NCBI GenBank assembly: GCA_017553815.1
Contig: JAFZJT010000044.1
Span: 1-6,520 of the forward strand
Direction: 5' to 3'
Origin: Clostridia bacterium
Lineage (GTDB): Bacteria; Bacillota_A; Clostridia; Christensenellales; CAG-138
Length of the DNA stretch: 6,520 nt
The translations under genes were made by a program, and so were the position numbers. Shown in pieces: positions 1-5,284 of the stretch. A model generated the notes under the pieces. That model saw nothing but the letters and a program-made list of their open reading frames with translations. It was not told the origin of the DNA and did not search any database. The stretch's first letter is position 1. Every line of letters starts with the position of its first letter.

Positions 1-42
1 CCGCTGCTGTCCAAAACATGAAAAGAATAGCGCGTATCCTTT

Positions 43-68
43 GGAAAAAGGAGCGCCGCTCTTTTTCC
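43..68. other. Hairpin in the tail of an upstream unit
   Basis: The arms GGAAAAA (43-49) and TTTTTCC (62-68) pair. GAGC (51-54) pairs with GCTC (58-61), G50 is bulged, and the loop is GCC. The U-rich 3' arm resembles an intrinsic terminator, but no T run follows the stem. It is probably part of the 3' region of a gene lying left of the window. No credible gene is seen in positions 1-211. Confidence 0.4.
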
Positions 69-103
69 ATGCTGCTTCGCCGAGCTATGCGCTTTTTATA
101 TGG

Positions 104-129
104 CAAAACCCGCTGTATCGCGGGGTTTG
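104..129. other. Hairpin upstream of the terminator
   Basis: CAAAACCCGC (104-113) pairs with GCGGGGTTTG (120-129) in nine of ten positions, with one A-G mismatch, around a six-base loop. It is followed by the short linker TCAGTAGTCTG (130-140) and then by a second, cleaner terminator hairpin. It may be an imperfect terminator or a processed 3'-end structure. Confidence 0.45.
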
Positions 130-140
130 TCAGTAGTCTG

Positions 141-168
141 AGGAAACGCCCAAGGGCGTTTCCTTTTT
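141..168 (+). terminator. Rho-independent terminator of an upstream gene
   Basis: A perfect 10-bp stem joins AGGAAACGCC (141-150) to GGCGTTTCCT (155-164). The loop is CAAG and a T run occupies 164-168. This is a textbook intrinsic terminator on the + strand. It lies 44 bases before the -35 box of the protease promoter, so it insulates that gene from whatever is transcribed from the left. Confidence 0.8.
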
Positions 169-211
169 GCATGGAATCGGGCAAACGGTCCTGCCGCGCC
201 GCCCGTTTTGA

Positions 212-240
212 TTGACACGGATGGTTATTTATGATATCAT
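212..240 (+). promoter_or_regulatory. Sigma-A type promoter of the S8 protease gene
   Basis: A perfect -35 box TTGACA (212-217) is followed after exactly 17 bases by TATCAT (235-240), one mismatch from the consensus -10. Transcription would start near 247, giving a leader of about 20 bases before the ATG at 266. This argues against any start codon upstream of 266, because an in-frame TTG at 212 lies inside the -35 box. Confidence 0.75.
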
Positions 241-265
241 TTTAAATCAAGAAAGGACAAAAGAA

Positions 266-1720
266 ATGAAGAAAACATTGGCACTCGTTCTCGCGCTTAT
301 CCTTATCGCGCTTCCGGTGGCTTCGCTTGGAGCAACTGTAAGGCTTGAAGCGCCGGAAAACAATGTCGACATGACCGAGCAGCTTCTTGCCTTCAGCGAG
401 AGGCTCGGTGAGATGCGCGCTCTCTACTCAAGGCTGAACGTAAAGGCCGACGAGGGCGATGTGTACGCCTCCGCAAGGCTGATAGTTCGCTCAAGCGGCG
501 AAATTGACACGAAAGCCGCGATCGATCACGCCGTCAGCCCCACCGGCAGGGTGGTGCTCCAGTACGCAAGCCCCGCCGAGGCGAAGGCAGCAGCCGAGCG
601 CTTTGCCGCCGATTCCAAAACGGCCTATGCCGTGCCGGACGTGCGCAGCCGCGTTGAATTCGGCGCGCGCGGCGCCGCACCTTTCACGGGCGAGAGCTTC
701 AATTCCTGGGGCTACGGCGATGATCAGACGGGCATGAGCCTGCTGTTCGACAAGGTGCTCGCAAAATACGGCAGCGAGGATGCGCTTCCCGAGATCGTGG
801 TTGCCGTTTGCGATACGGGTCTGAACGTGAACCACCCGTTCTTCGAGGGCCGCACGGTTCCGGGCTATAATTTCGTGAACAACAACAATAACACTTCGGA
901 TGCGTTCGGTCACGGCACCTTCTGCTCCGGCGTTGTGGTGGACGGAACTCTTTCAAACGTTAAGGTCATGCCGATCAAGGTCGTTGGTGACAACGGCTGG
1001 TTCTATACCGCGGACGTTGTGAACGGAATCGAGTATGCCTATACGCACGGCTGCGCCGCCATGAACCTCAGCCTTATCGAGTATAACCCCGCCGCCAACG
1101 ATCTCTACTACGAGGCGATAAACGCGGCGACCGACGCGGGCAGCGTTTGCTGCGTTGCGGCGGGCAACTGGAGTCAGAATGCTGGCGGCTTCACGCCGCA
1201 GGACGTGGAAAGAGGACTTGTGGTTGCGGCACACGATGTAAACCACAATTTCTGGGAGAGCTCGAACTTCGGGCCGGCGGTGGACGTTACCGGCCCCAGC
1301 GTGGATATCTACAGCACCACCTATACGGGCGGCTATACTACCGACAGCGGAACGAGCTTCGCTGCGCCCCATGCGGTCGCCTGCTGCGCGATGATGAAGA
1401 CCTACGATCCCGAGCTCGAGCCCGATGAGATAATGGAAATGCTCAAGCAGAACGCCGTGGACGACGGCTACACGCAAGGCGGCGAGGGCAGGCTCTACGT
1501 GGGCTCGCTCTTTGAGGGCGGAGTTCCCGCGCCGATAGCGGGCGATGCGGACGGAAACGGCGAGGTGAGCGTTGCGGACGCGCTCATGACCCTTCGCGTT
1601 GCGATGGGGCTGCTTGATGCATCGAGCATCAATGTGAACGCCGCCGATATGGACAACAGCGGAACCATAACCGTTGGCGATGCGCTAAGCGTACTCAGAA
1701 GAGCCATGCAGCTTGCGTAA
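266..1720 (+). CDS. Secreted subtilisin-family (S8) serine protease with C-terminal dockerin
   Basis: This is a 484-residue exported endopeptidase. Residues 1-23 are a signal peptide (MKK, a long Leu/Ile/Ala core, then an ASLGA region). Residues of about 68-131 look like an inhibitor_I9-type propeptide ending in AVPDVRSRVE. The catalytic domain spans about 175-410. Its Asp183 is in VCDTG, His216 in GHGTF, oxyanion Asn301 in AAGN and Ser364 in GTSFAAP, so the triad is complete. A Pro/Ala/Gly linker leads to a type I dockerin (427-484) with two calcium loops, D427-x-D-x-N...D438 and D461-x-D-x-S...D472. In known systems dockerins bind cohesins on scaffoldins or the cell surface; here the partner is unseen. 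The start at 266 is supported by AAGGA at 253-257 with 8-base spacing and by the promoter position. The gene appears monocistronic and is followed by terminators. Family assignment is firm; the substrate is unknown. Confidence 0.93.
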   Translation: MKKTLALVLALILIALPVASLGATVRLEAPENNVDMTEQLLAFSERLGEMRALYSRLNVKADEGDVYASARLIVRSSGEIDTKAAIDHAVSPTGRVVLQYASPAEAKAAAERFAADSKTAYAVPDVRSRVEFGARGAAPFTGESFNSWGYGDDQTGMSLLFDKVLAKYGSEDALPEIVVAVCDTGLNVNHPFFEGRTVPGYNFVNNNNNTSDAFGHGTFCSGVVVDGTLSNVKVMPIKVVGDNGWFYTADVVNGIEYAYTHGCAAMNLSLIEYNPAANDLYYEAINAATDAGSVCCVAAGNWSQNAGGFTPQDVERGLVVAAHDVNHNFWESSNFGPAVDVTGPSVDIYSTTYTGGYTTDSGTSFAAPHAVACCAMMKTYDPELEPDEIMEMLKQNAVDDGYTQGGEGRLYVGSLFEGGVPAPIAGDADGNGEVSVADALMTLRVAMGLLDASSINVNAADMDNSGTITVGDALSVLRRAMQLA

Positions 1721-1794
1721 GGGCAGCAAGGCTTTCGGTTTGTGATATTAACGCATGACCAAAGCCCACAATGGAAATTTAAAACAAGCTTTTT

Positions 1795-1816
1795 GAAAAC
1801 GCCGAAAGGCGTTTTC
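1795..1816 (+). terminator. Hairpin terminator after the S8 protease gene
   Basis: A perfect 9-bp stem, GAAAACGCC (1795-1803) with GGCGTTTTC (1808-1816), is closed by a GAAA tetraloop of the GNRA class. It starts 74 bases after the stop codon. The T run lies mostly inside the 3' arm, so termination strength is uncertain. Its arms closely resemble those of the terminator at 141-164. Confidence 0.6.
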
Positions 1817-1846
1817 ATCGTGTGTTTGCAATAAATGCGAACAAAT

Positions 1847-1891
1847 AGGAATCCCGAAATGCTTAGGCTGCTTCGGGATTCCTTTATTTTT
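1847..1891. terminator. Strong intrinsic terminator, possibly bidirectional
   Basis: A perfect 12-bp stem joins AGGAATCCCGAA (1847-1858) to TTCGGGATTCCT (1872-1883) around a 13-base loop. TTATTTTT follows on the + strand. Lying between two convergent genes, it is the main + strand terminator. Read on the - strand it is followed by a weaker T-containing stretch, so it may also stop the cysteine protease transcript. Confidence 0.75.
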
Positions 1892-1893
1892 AG

Positions 1894-1949
1894 AAAGCAC
1901 GGCTTTACGGATCGCGGCCGCCAAGCCGCGCAGCTTACAACCGTGCTTT
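1894..1949. repeat. Nested interrupted inverted repeat between convergent genes
   Basis: The outer arms AAAGCACGG (1894-1902) and CCGTGCTTT (1941-1949) match perfectly. Inside them, CGCGGC (1913-1918) pairs with GCCGCG (1925-1930). The two 10-base stretches between the stems form a symmetric internal loop. It starts just 10 bases beyond the - strand stop codon and could be a 3' structure of that transcript. No clear T run follows on either strand, so it is not called a classical terminator. Confidence 0.5.
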
Positions 1950-1959
1950 ATATGCTGAT

Positions 1960-3081
1960 TTAACAGCCGGAAGGCAATATAAACGAGTACAATGCTCTAA
2001 GCGTATTCACGTTTATATAGTGCTCAATATGTTCGTACCTATTTACAGCATTATTATGATTGAACCAACTTCGACCAGTCCACCCCATATGAACAAGAAC
2101 GCCATATGTTGTGCCATTGTTGCTGAAGACCTTGCAGCAACCATAAGCGGCCATCGAATGCGTATAAGTACATACAATTATCGGTCGATTCGAGAGGATG
2201 TATTGCTTGATATTCTCAAATGAATTATAATTTCTGTCATAAAAAGCGATGGGGCGTTTTGCAGGATCACTGATCCAATCCGTAAAGTATCTGTTTAGCG
2301 GCTCATTAATAGACCATCCATTAACACAGTAGTGGGTAAGCTTTTGATGGAGCGTTTCCGCCTTTGGATATAACGAATTCCACGAACTATAATTTTTTGG
2401 GAACCCTTCTGTGCTATAAAATGGCTCCGGAGTCATGAGGTTGATAGTTACGGGCAAACCATACTGCCTTTTCAAGTAGTTTAAAGCGATTCCTGCCGCA
2501 ACCGCAGAGCAGGTGCCTGTTGAATTATAGCCAAATGCATATTGGGTTATATATTGTGGGTTACTTATTGTCCATTTCGATGGTGTCGGTTGCGGGTCAT
2601 CAAACACGCCGCCTCGTTGTGAAGGTGATTCAATCAGCCTAAGAGTCGGAGATTCCTCAACGGCGGCTGTCATAAGGTTGTAAAATGCATTGTTATAAAT
2701 GTTTTTCACATAATATGACATCGCTCCTGCATAGTATTTTTTGCATGCTTCAAAGCCGGTAAACGGACTAACTCCTCCCCATTCGTAAAGGATACCATCC
2801 GGACGACTAATAATGACGAATCCACACTCCGAAGTGCCAAGCAGAAATGTTATTTCACCGTTTACATCATAGAGGGGCTCGGTTAGAAATCCGTCGCCAT
2901 AAAGCCCAAGCGCAACAAGCTGTGAACGCATGAACTCAGTATCTTCCGGTGAAATAGAAAAGTGTCTATCGCGCCGCTCAAAGCCATTGCAGTTCTCTTG
3001 CGCCATCGCCATTGGAACGACAGCCATTATAGCGAAAACAAAAGCCAGAATAATTGCAAATAATCTTTTGGTTTGATTCAT
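1960..3081 (-). CDS. Secreted papain-fold-like cysteine protease (C39/C10-like)
   Basis: This is a 373-residue exported protein. Residues 1-27 form a signal peptide ending in AMA|QE. Residues of about 40-165 look like a propeptide; the stretch ITFLLGTSECGFVIIS (77-92) recalls the GFVIVS motif in propeptides of streptopain-like (C10) proteases. The catalytic domain probably covers 170-373. Cys191 in STGTCSAVAAGIALNYL matches the nucleophile helix pattern (CGPxAxAxxLxYL) of papain-fold peptidases. His308 in THSMAAYG matches the HAxxxxGY pattern. VHMGWTG (330-336) resembles the later GWG segment, but His331 stands where Asn or Asp might be expected. The start is set by AGGAG seven bases before the ATG. 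It lies 25 bases downstream of the lipoprotein gene, probably in one transcript. The exact peptidase family cannot be fixed by eye, and an inactive homologue is possible. Confidence 0.72.
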   Translation of the reverse strand: MNQTKRLFAIILAFVFAIMAVVPMAMAQENCNGFERRDRHFSISPEDTEFMRSQLVALGLYGDGFLTEPLYDVNGEITFLLGTSECGFVIISRPDGILYEWGGVSPFTGFEACKKYYAGAMSYYVKNIYNNAFYNLMTAAVEESPTLRLIESPSQRGGVFDDPQPTPSKWTISNPQYITQYAFGYNSTGTCSAVAAGIALNYLKRQYGLPVTINLMTPEPFYSTEGFPKNYSSWNSLYPKAETLHQKLTHYCVNGWSINEPLNRYFTDWISDPAKRPIAFYDRNYNSFENIKQYILSNRPIIVCTYTHSMAAYGCCKVFSNNGTTYGVLVHMGWTGRSWFNHNNAVNRYEHIEHYINVNTLRALYSFILPSGC

Positions 3082-3106
3082 ACAGCAACTCCTTTTAAAT
3101 CAGGGT

Positions 3107-3691
3107 TCATTTGTTTTGTGCTTCATCGATAATGCTGCAAATAACGGAATAGGTTATATCCGTTATTGCATCACTTATCTCTTTGAATTGGCTTTCGTCA
3201 GATGGAGTGTCGTAGCATGTTCCTCTGACAGTATACTCGCACCCGTCGATATATGCTACAAAAGCTTCGCTATACAACGCATTTGTATTACGTTTATCCG
3301 TGCGAAAGCGAGAGATATTCACTCCGTTATAGGTCACCGATTCCACATCGGTTCTCAAGCTGTCAAGCTGCCCTTCATAGCCGAAGACACCGAATTCGAT
3401 CTTAATTCCGTTTAGAAGACTGTCTCCGTAGACCGAATACTCAATAAAAGGCGAATCATTGTCCAGAGGATCCTTCCGAACAATCTCGTAACTAACGCCG
3501 GAGTCTTCATAATCAAATACCGAAATATCCGGAAAGATGAAATGATCCTTGCCTTGGAAGGCTCGCTTTACATCGTCGTAGGAGTTGACACGGATGAATC
3601 CCGGATTATTGGGAGTGCATGCAAATGAAAAGAGAAGTAGTGCGACCATTACAAGAAGCGCACCGTGTTTTGCCGCTCGAGTAGCGCTCAT
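3107..3691 (-). CDS. Small putative lipoprotein of unknown function
   Basis: This is a 194-residue protein that I do not recognise. The N terminus has Arg5, Lys8, a hydrophobic stretch (11-24) and LFSFAC with Cys25. That fits a lipoprotein signal with a somewhat loose lipobox, so the mature protein should be anchored outside the membrane. The rest is acidic and soluble, without further membrane segments or evident catalytic motifs. It contains YNGVNISRFRTD and a late CEYTVRGTCYD segment, suggesting a beta-rich fold of the DUF4367-like sort, which is only a guess. The ATG at 3691 is chosen because AAGGAG precedes it at good spacing and the promoter at 3798-3770 lies upstream. A longer in-frame reading to 3823 would begin before that promoter. 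As first gene of the pair it may assist, anchor or inhibit the protease encoded next, but this is inference. Confidence 0.75.
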   Translation of the reverse strand: MSATRAAKHGALLVMVALLLFSFACTPNNPGFIRVNSYDDVKRAFQGKDHFIFPDISVFDYEDSGVSYEIVRKDPLDNDSPFIEYSVYGDSLLNGIKIEFGVFGYEGQLDSLRTDVESVTYNGVNISRFRTDKRNTNALYSEAFVAYIDGCEYTVRGTCYDTPSDESQFKEISDAITDITYSVICSIIDEAQNK

Positions 3692-3769
3692 AAAAATCTC
3701 CTTGTTGCCCCAGCAAGCAAATTTGAATTGATTATACAGCAGGCCGGTAATTTTTGCTATATAGAATAC

Positions 3770-3798
3770 ATTATACAAAATACTGCCCGATTTGTCAA
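3770..3798 (-). promoter_or_regulatory. Consensus sigma-A promoter of the lipoprotein-protease unit
   Basis: On the - strand, TTGACA (3798-3793) and TATAAT (3775-3770) are both perfect matches to consensus with exactly 17 bases between them. Transcription would start near 3763, leaving a leader of about 70 bases before the ATG at 3691. A second TATAAT (3736-3731) lacks a good -35 box. The strength implied suggests high expression unless a repressor acts here. Confidence 0.82.
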
Positions 3799-3872
3799 CA
3801 TGCAGGCTCTGTTCTTTCGGCAAAATCGCGAAAAATAACTACGGTTTTGGGAGCAGAGCAGTAAAAATACTA

Positions 3873-3899
3873 TGAAAGCGGAAACGAACCCCGCTTTCA
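3873..3899. repeat. Inverted repeat in the divergent intergenic region
   Basis: TGAAAGCGG (3873-3881) and CCGCTTTCA (3891-3899) are perfect inverted arms with a 9-base loop. No T run follows on either strand. It sits about 75 bases upstream of the - strand -35 box and about 78 bases upstream of the citD -35 box. It could be a regulator site or a hairpin; the sequence alone does not decide. The 396-base gap between 3691 and 4088 otherwise holds two promoters, the citD leader hairpin and a short imperfect palindrome at 3934-3947, with no gene seen. Confidence 0.4.
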
Positions 3900-3977
3900 A
3901 TTCCCGTTAAACTCGCTTTTCATCCGCCGCGAAGCGTTATATTACGCACTATATTGAAAATACGTCCTTTTCGGGGG

Positions 3978-4006
3978 TTGAAAAACATAAGAAAAAGGTA
4001 TAAAAT
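3978..4006 (+). promoter_or_regulatory. Probable promoter of the citDEF operon
   Basis: TTGAAA (3978-3983, one mismatch from consensus) is followed after 17 bases by TAAAAT (4001-4006). The overlapping TATAAA at 3999-4004 is an alternative -10 with 15-base spacing. Transcription would start near 4013, giving a leader of about 75 bases. The imperfect palindrome GCGTTATATTACGC (3934-3947) lies 30 bases upstream and could be an activator site. Confidence 0.55.
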
Positions 4007-4017
4007 ATCATTTGGTA

Positions 4018-4049
4018 CGTGCGGAAGAGCAACACCCGCTTTCCGCACG
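4018..4049 (+). promoter_or_regulatory. 5' leader hairpin of citDEF
   Basis: CGTGCGGAA (4018-4026) pairs perfectly with TTCCGCACG (4041-4049). Inside, AGC (4028-4030) can pair with GCT (4038-4040) past a bulged G, leaving a seven-base loop. No T run follows, so it is not a terminator. If transcription starts near 4013, the hairpin sits at the extreme 5' end of the mRNA. That position suits transcript stabilisation or binding by a regulator. It resembles no riboswitch that I recognise. Confidence 0.55.
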
Positions 4050-4087
4050 GCATAAAACAATAACCACAAAACGCTTTGGAGGTCATT

Positions 4088-4390
4088 ATGAAGATCATCA
4101 CTACCGGCGTTGCGGGCACGATGGAGTCGAGCGACATCATCGTTACCATAGAGCCGAAGGCGAACGAGGGCATCGAGCTTTCCCTTGAGAGCGATGTTAT
4201 GCAGCAGTTCGGCAAGCAGATCGAAAAGGTCATCCGCGAAACGCTCGACGAGCTCGGCGTTACCGCCGCGAAGGTCACCGCCGTTGATAAGGGCGCGCTT
4301 GACTGCACCGTTGCCGCGCGCACCCTGGCAGCAGCCTACCGCGCAGCAGAGAGCACCGACTACGTGTTCAAAGAGGTAAAAGTAAAATGA
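4088..4390 (+). CDS. citD: Citrate lyase acyl carrier protein (gamma subunit)
   Basis: This 100-residue protein has the usual length for CitD (about 97-100). It carries the phosphoribosyl-dephospho-CoA prosthetic group on which acetyl and citryl groups are held during citrate cleavage in the cytoplasm. The N terminus, with GVAGTMESSDIIV at 7-19, is the family signature. Ser14 corresponds to the serine known to carry the cofactor. Downstream, the amphipathic helix QQFGKQIEKVIRETLDELG (39-57) and DKGALDCTVAAR (67-78) also fit the family. The ATG at 4088 is preferred because GGAGG lies at 4078-4082, five bases before it; an in-frame TTG at 4076 overlaps that site. Its stop codon overlaps the citE start (ATGA), indicating translational coupling. 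Confidence 0.95.
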   Translation: MKIITTGVAGTMESSDIIVTIEPKANEGIELSLESDVMQQFGKQIEKVIRETLDELGVTAAKVTAVDKGALDCTVAARTLAAAYRAAESTDYVFKEVKVK

Positions 4391-5280
4391 GCGGAAGACT
4401 TAGAAGAAGCATGCTTTTTGTTCCGGGCAACAACCCCGGCATGATCCGTGACGCGCATATCTACGGCTCGGATTCCATAATGTTTGACTTAGAGGACAGC
4501 GTTGCCATAACCGAAAAGGATACGGCTCGCTTTCTTGTTTATAAAGCGCTGACCACCCTTAACTACGGCAAGAAGGAGCTGGTCGTTCGCATAAACGATC
4601 TTTCCAGCGGCATCGGCATCATGGACCTTGAGGCGATCGTTCGCGCAAGGCCGGATGTTATCCGTCTTCCCAAGACCGAGACCGCGCAGGACGTTATCGA
4701 CTGCGAAAAGGAGATCGAGCGCATCGAGCGCGAAGCGGGCATCCCCGTTGGCTCCACCGGCATGATGGCGGCTATCGAGAGCGCTATCGGCGTTTTGAAC
4801 GCCAAAGAGATCGCGTTCTCAAGTAAGCGCCTCATCGGTATAGCTCTCGGCGCAGAGGACTACGTTACCGACCTCAAGACCACCCGCTCCCCCGAGGGCG
4901 TTGAGCTGATGTTCGCGCGCGGCATGATCGTGAACGCCGCGAAGGCTGCGGGCATCATGGCGCTCGACACCGTCTATTCCGACGTCAATAATGAGGAAGG
5001 CTTCATTGCCGAAGCCACCCTCATACGCAAGATGGGCTTCGACGGCAAATCCATCATCAACCCCCGCCAAGTCGCCCCGCTCCACGAGGTGTTCACCCCC
5101 TCCGAGCGCGACCTCAAGAAGGCCATGGCCATCATGGACGCCATCGCCGAGGCGAACGCAAGGGGTTCCGGCGTTGCGAGCCTGAACGGCAAGATGATAG
5201 ACAAGCCCGTTGTTGCGCGCGCGCAGTACCTGCTTGAGCTTTACGAGAGAAGCAAGGCAATGCCCGTTGAGGAGGTATAA
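4387..5280 (+). CDS. citE: Citrate lyase beta subunit (citryl-ACP lyase)
   Basis: This 297-residue cytoplasmic enzyme, in the normal CitE size range, cleaves citryl-ACP to oxaloacetate and acetyl-ACP (EC 4.1.3.34). It is a TIM-barrel member of the HpcH/HpaI aldolase/CitE family. Visible family marks are RRSMLFVPGNNPGM (6-19), FDLEDSV (33-39), Arg68 in VVRIN, RLPKTE (93-98), Glu131 in AAIESAIG and Asp158 in GAEDYVTD. The last two are the expected magnesium ligands. SIINPRQV (222-229) is also typical. AGAGG at 4372-4376 acts as ribosome binding site. The four-base overlap with citD and the four-base gap to citF separate it from stand-alone CitE-like proteins such as CLYBL-type enzymes and make the citrate lyase role secure. 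No defect is seen. Confidence 0.95.
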   Translation: MSGRLRRSMLFVPGNNPGMIRDAHIYGSDSIMFDLEDSVAITEKDTARFLVYKALTTLNYGKKELVVRINDLSSGIGIMDLEAIVRARPDVIRLPKTETAQDVIDCEKEIERIEREAGIPVGSTGMMAAIESAIGVLNAKEIAFSSKRLIGIALGAEDYVTDLKTTRSPEGVELMFARGMIVNAAKAAGIMALDTVYSDVNNEEGFIAEATLIRKMGFDGKSIINPRQVAPLHEVFTPSERDLKKAMAIMDAIAEANARGSGVASLNGKMIDKPVVARAQYLLELYERSKAMPVEEV

Positions 5281-5284
5281 TTCT

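Noticed and set aside
18..215. A 65-codon + strand reading rich in Arg and Lys
   Set aside because: It runs through three hairpins including a clear terminator and ends inside the protease promoter. It has no convincing ribosome binding site and looks like non-coding DNA.
212..265. An 18-residue N-terminal extension of the S8 protease from a TTG at 212
   Set aside because: The TTG is part of the -35 box, the extension would precede the signal peptide, and a good ribosome binding site serves the ATG at 266.
953..1477. A 174-codon - strand open reading opposite the S8 catalytic domain
   Set aside because: The + strand carries the oxyanion Asn and catalytic Ser motifs here. The antisense product shows no domain or ribosome binding site of note.
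3116..3415. A 99-codon + strand open reading within the lipoprotein gene
   Set aside because: It is antisense to the better supported lipoprotein gene and has no promoter or ribosome binding site.
3692..3823. A 44-residue N-terminal extension of the lipoprotein
   Set aside because: It spans the perfect promoter at 3798-3770 and would bury the lipoprotein signal. AAGGAG directly precedes the ATG at 3691.
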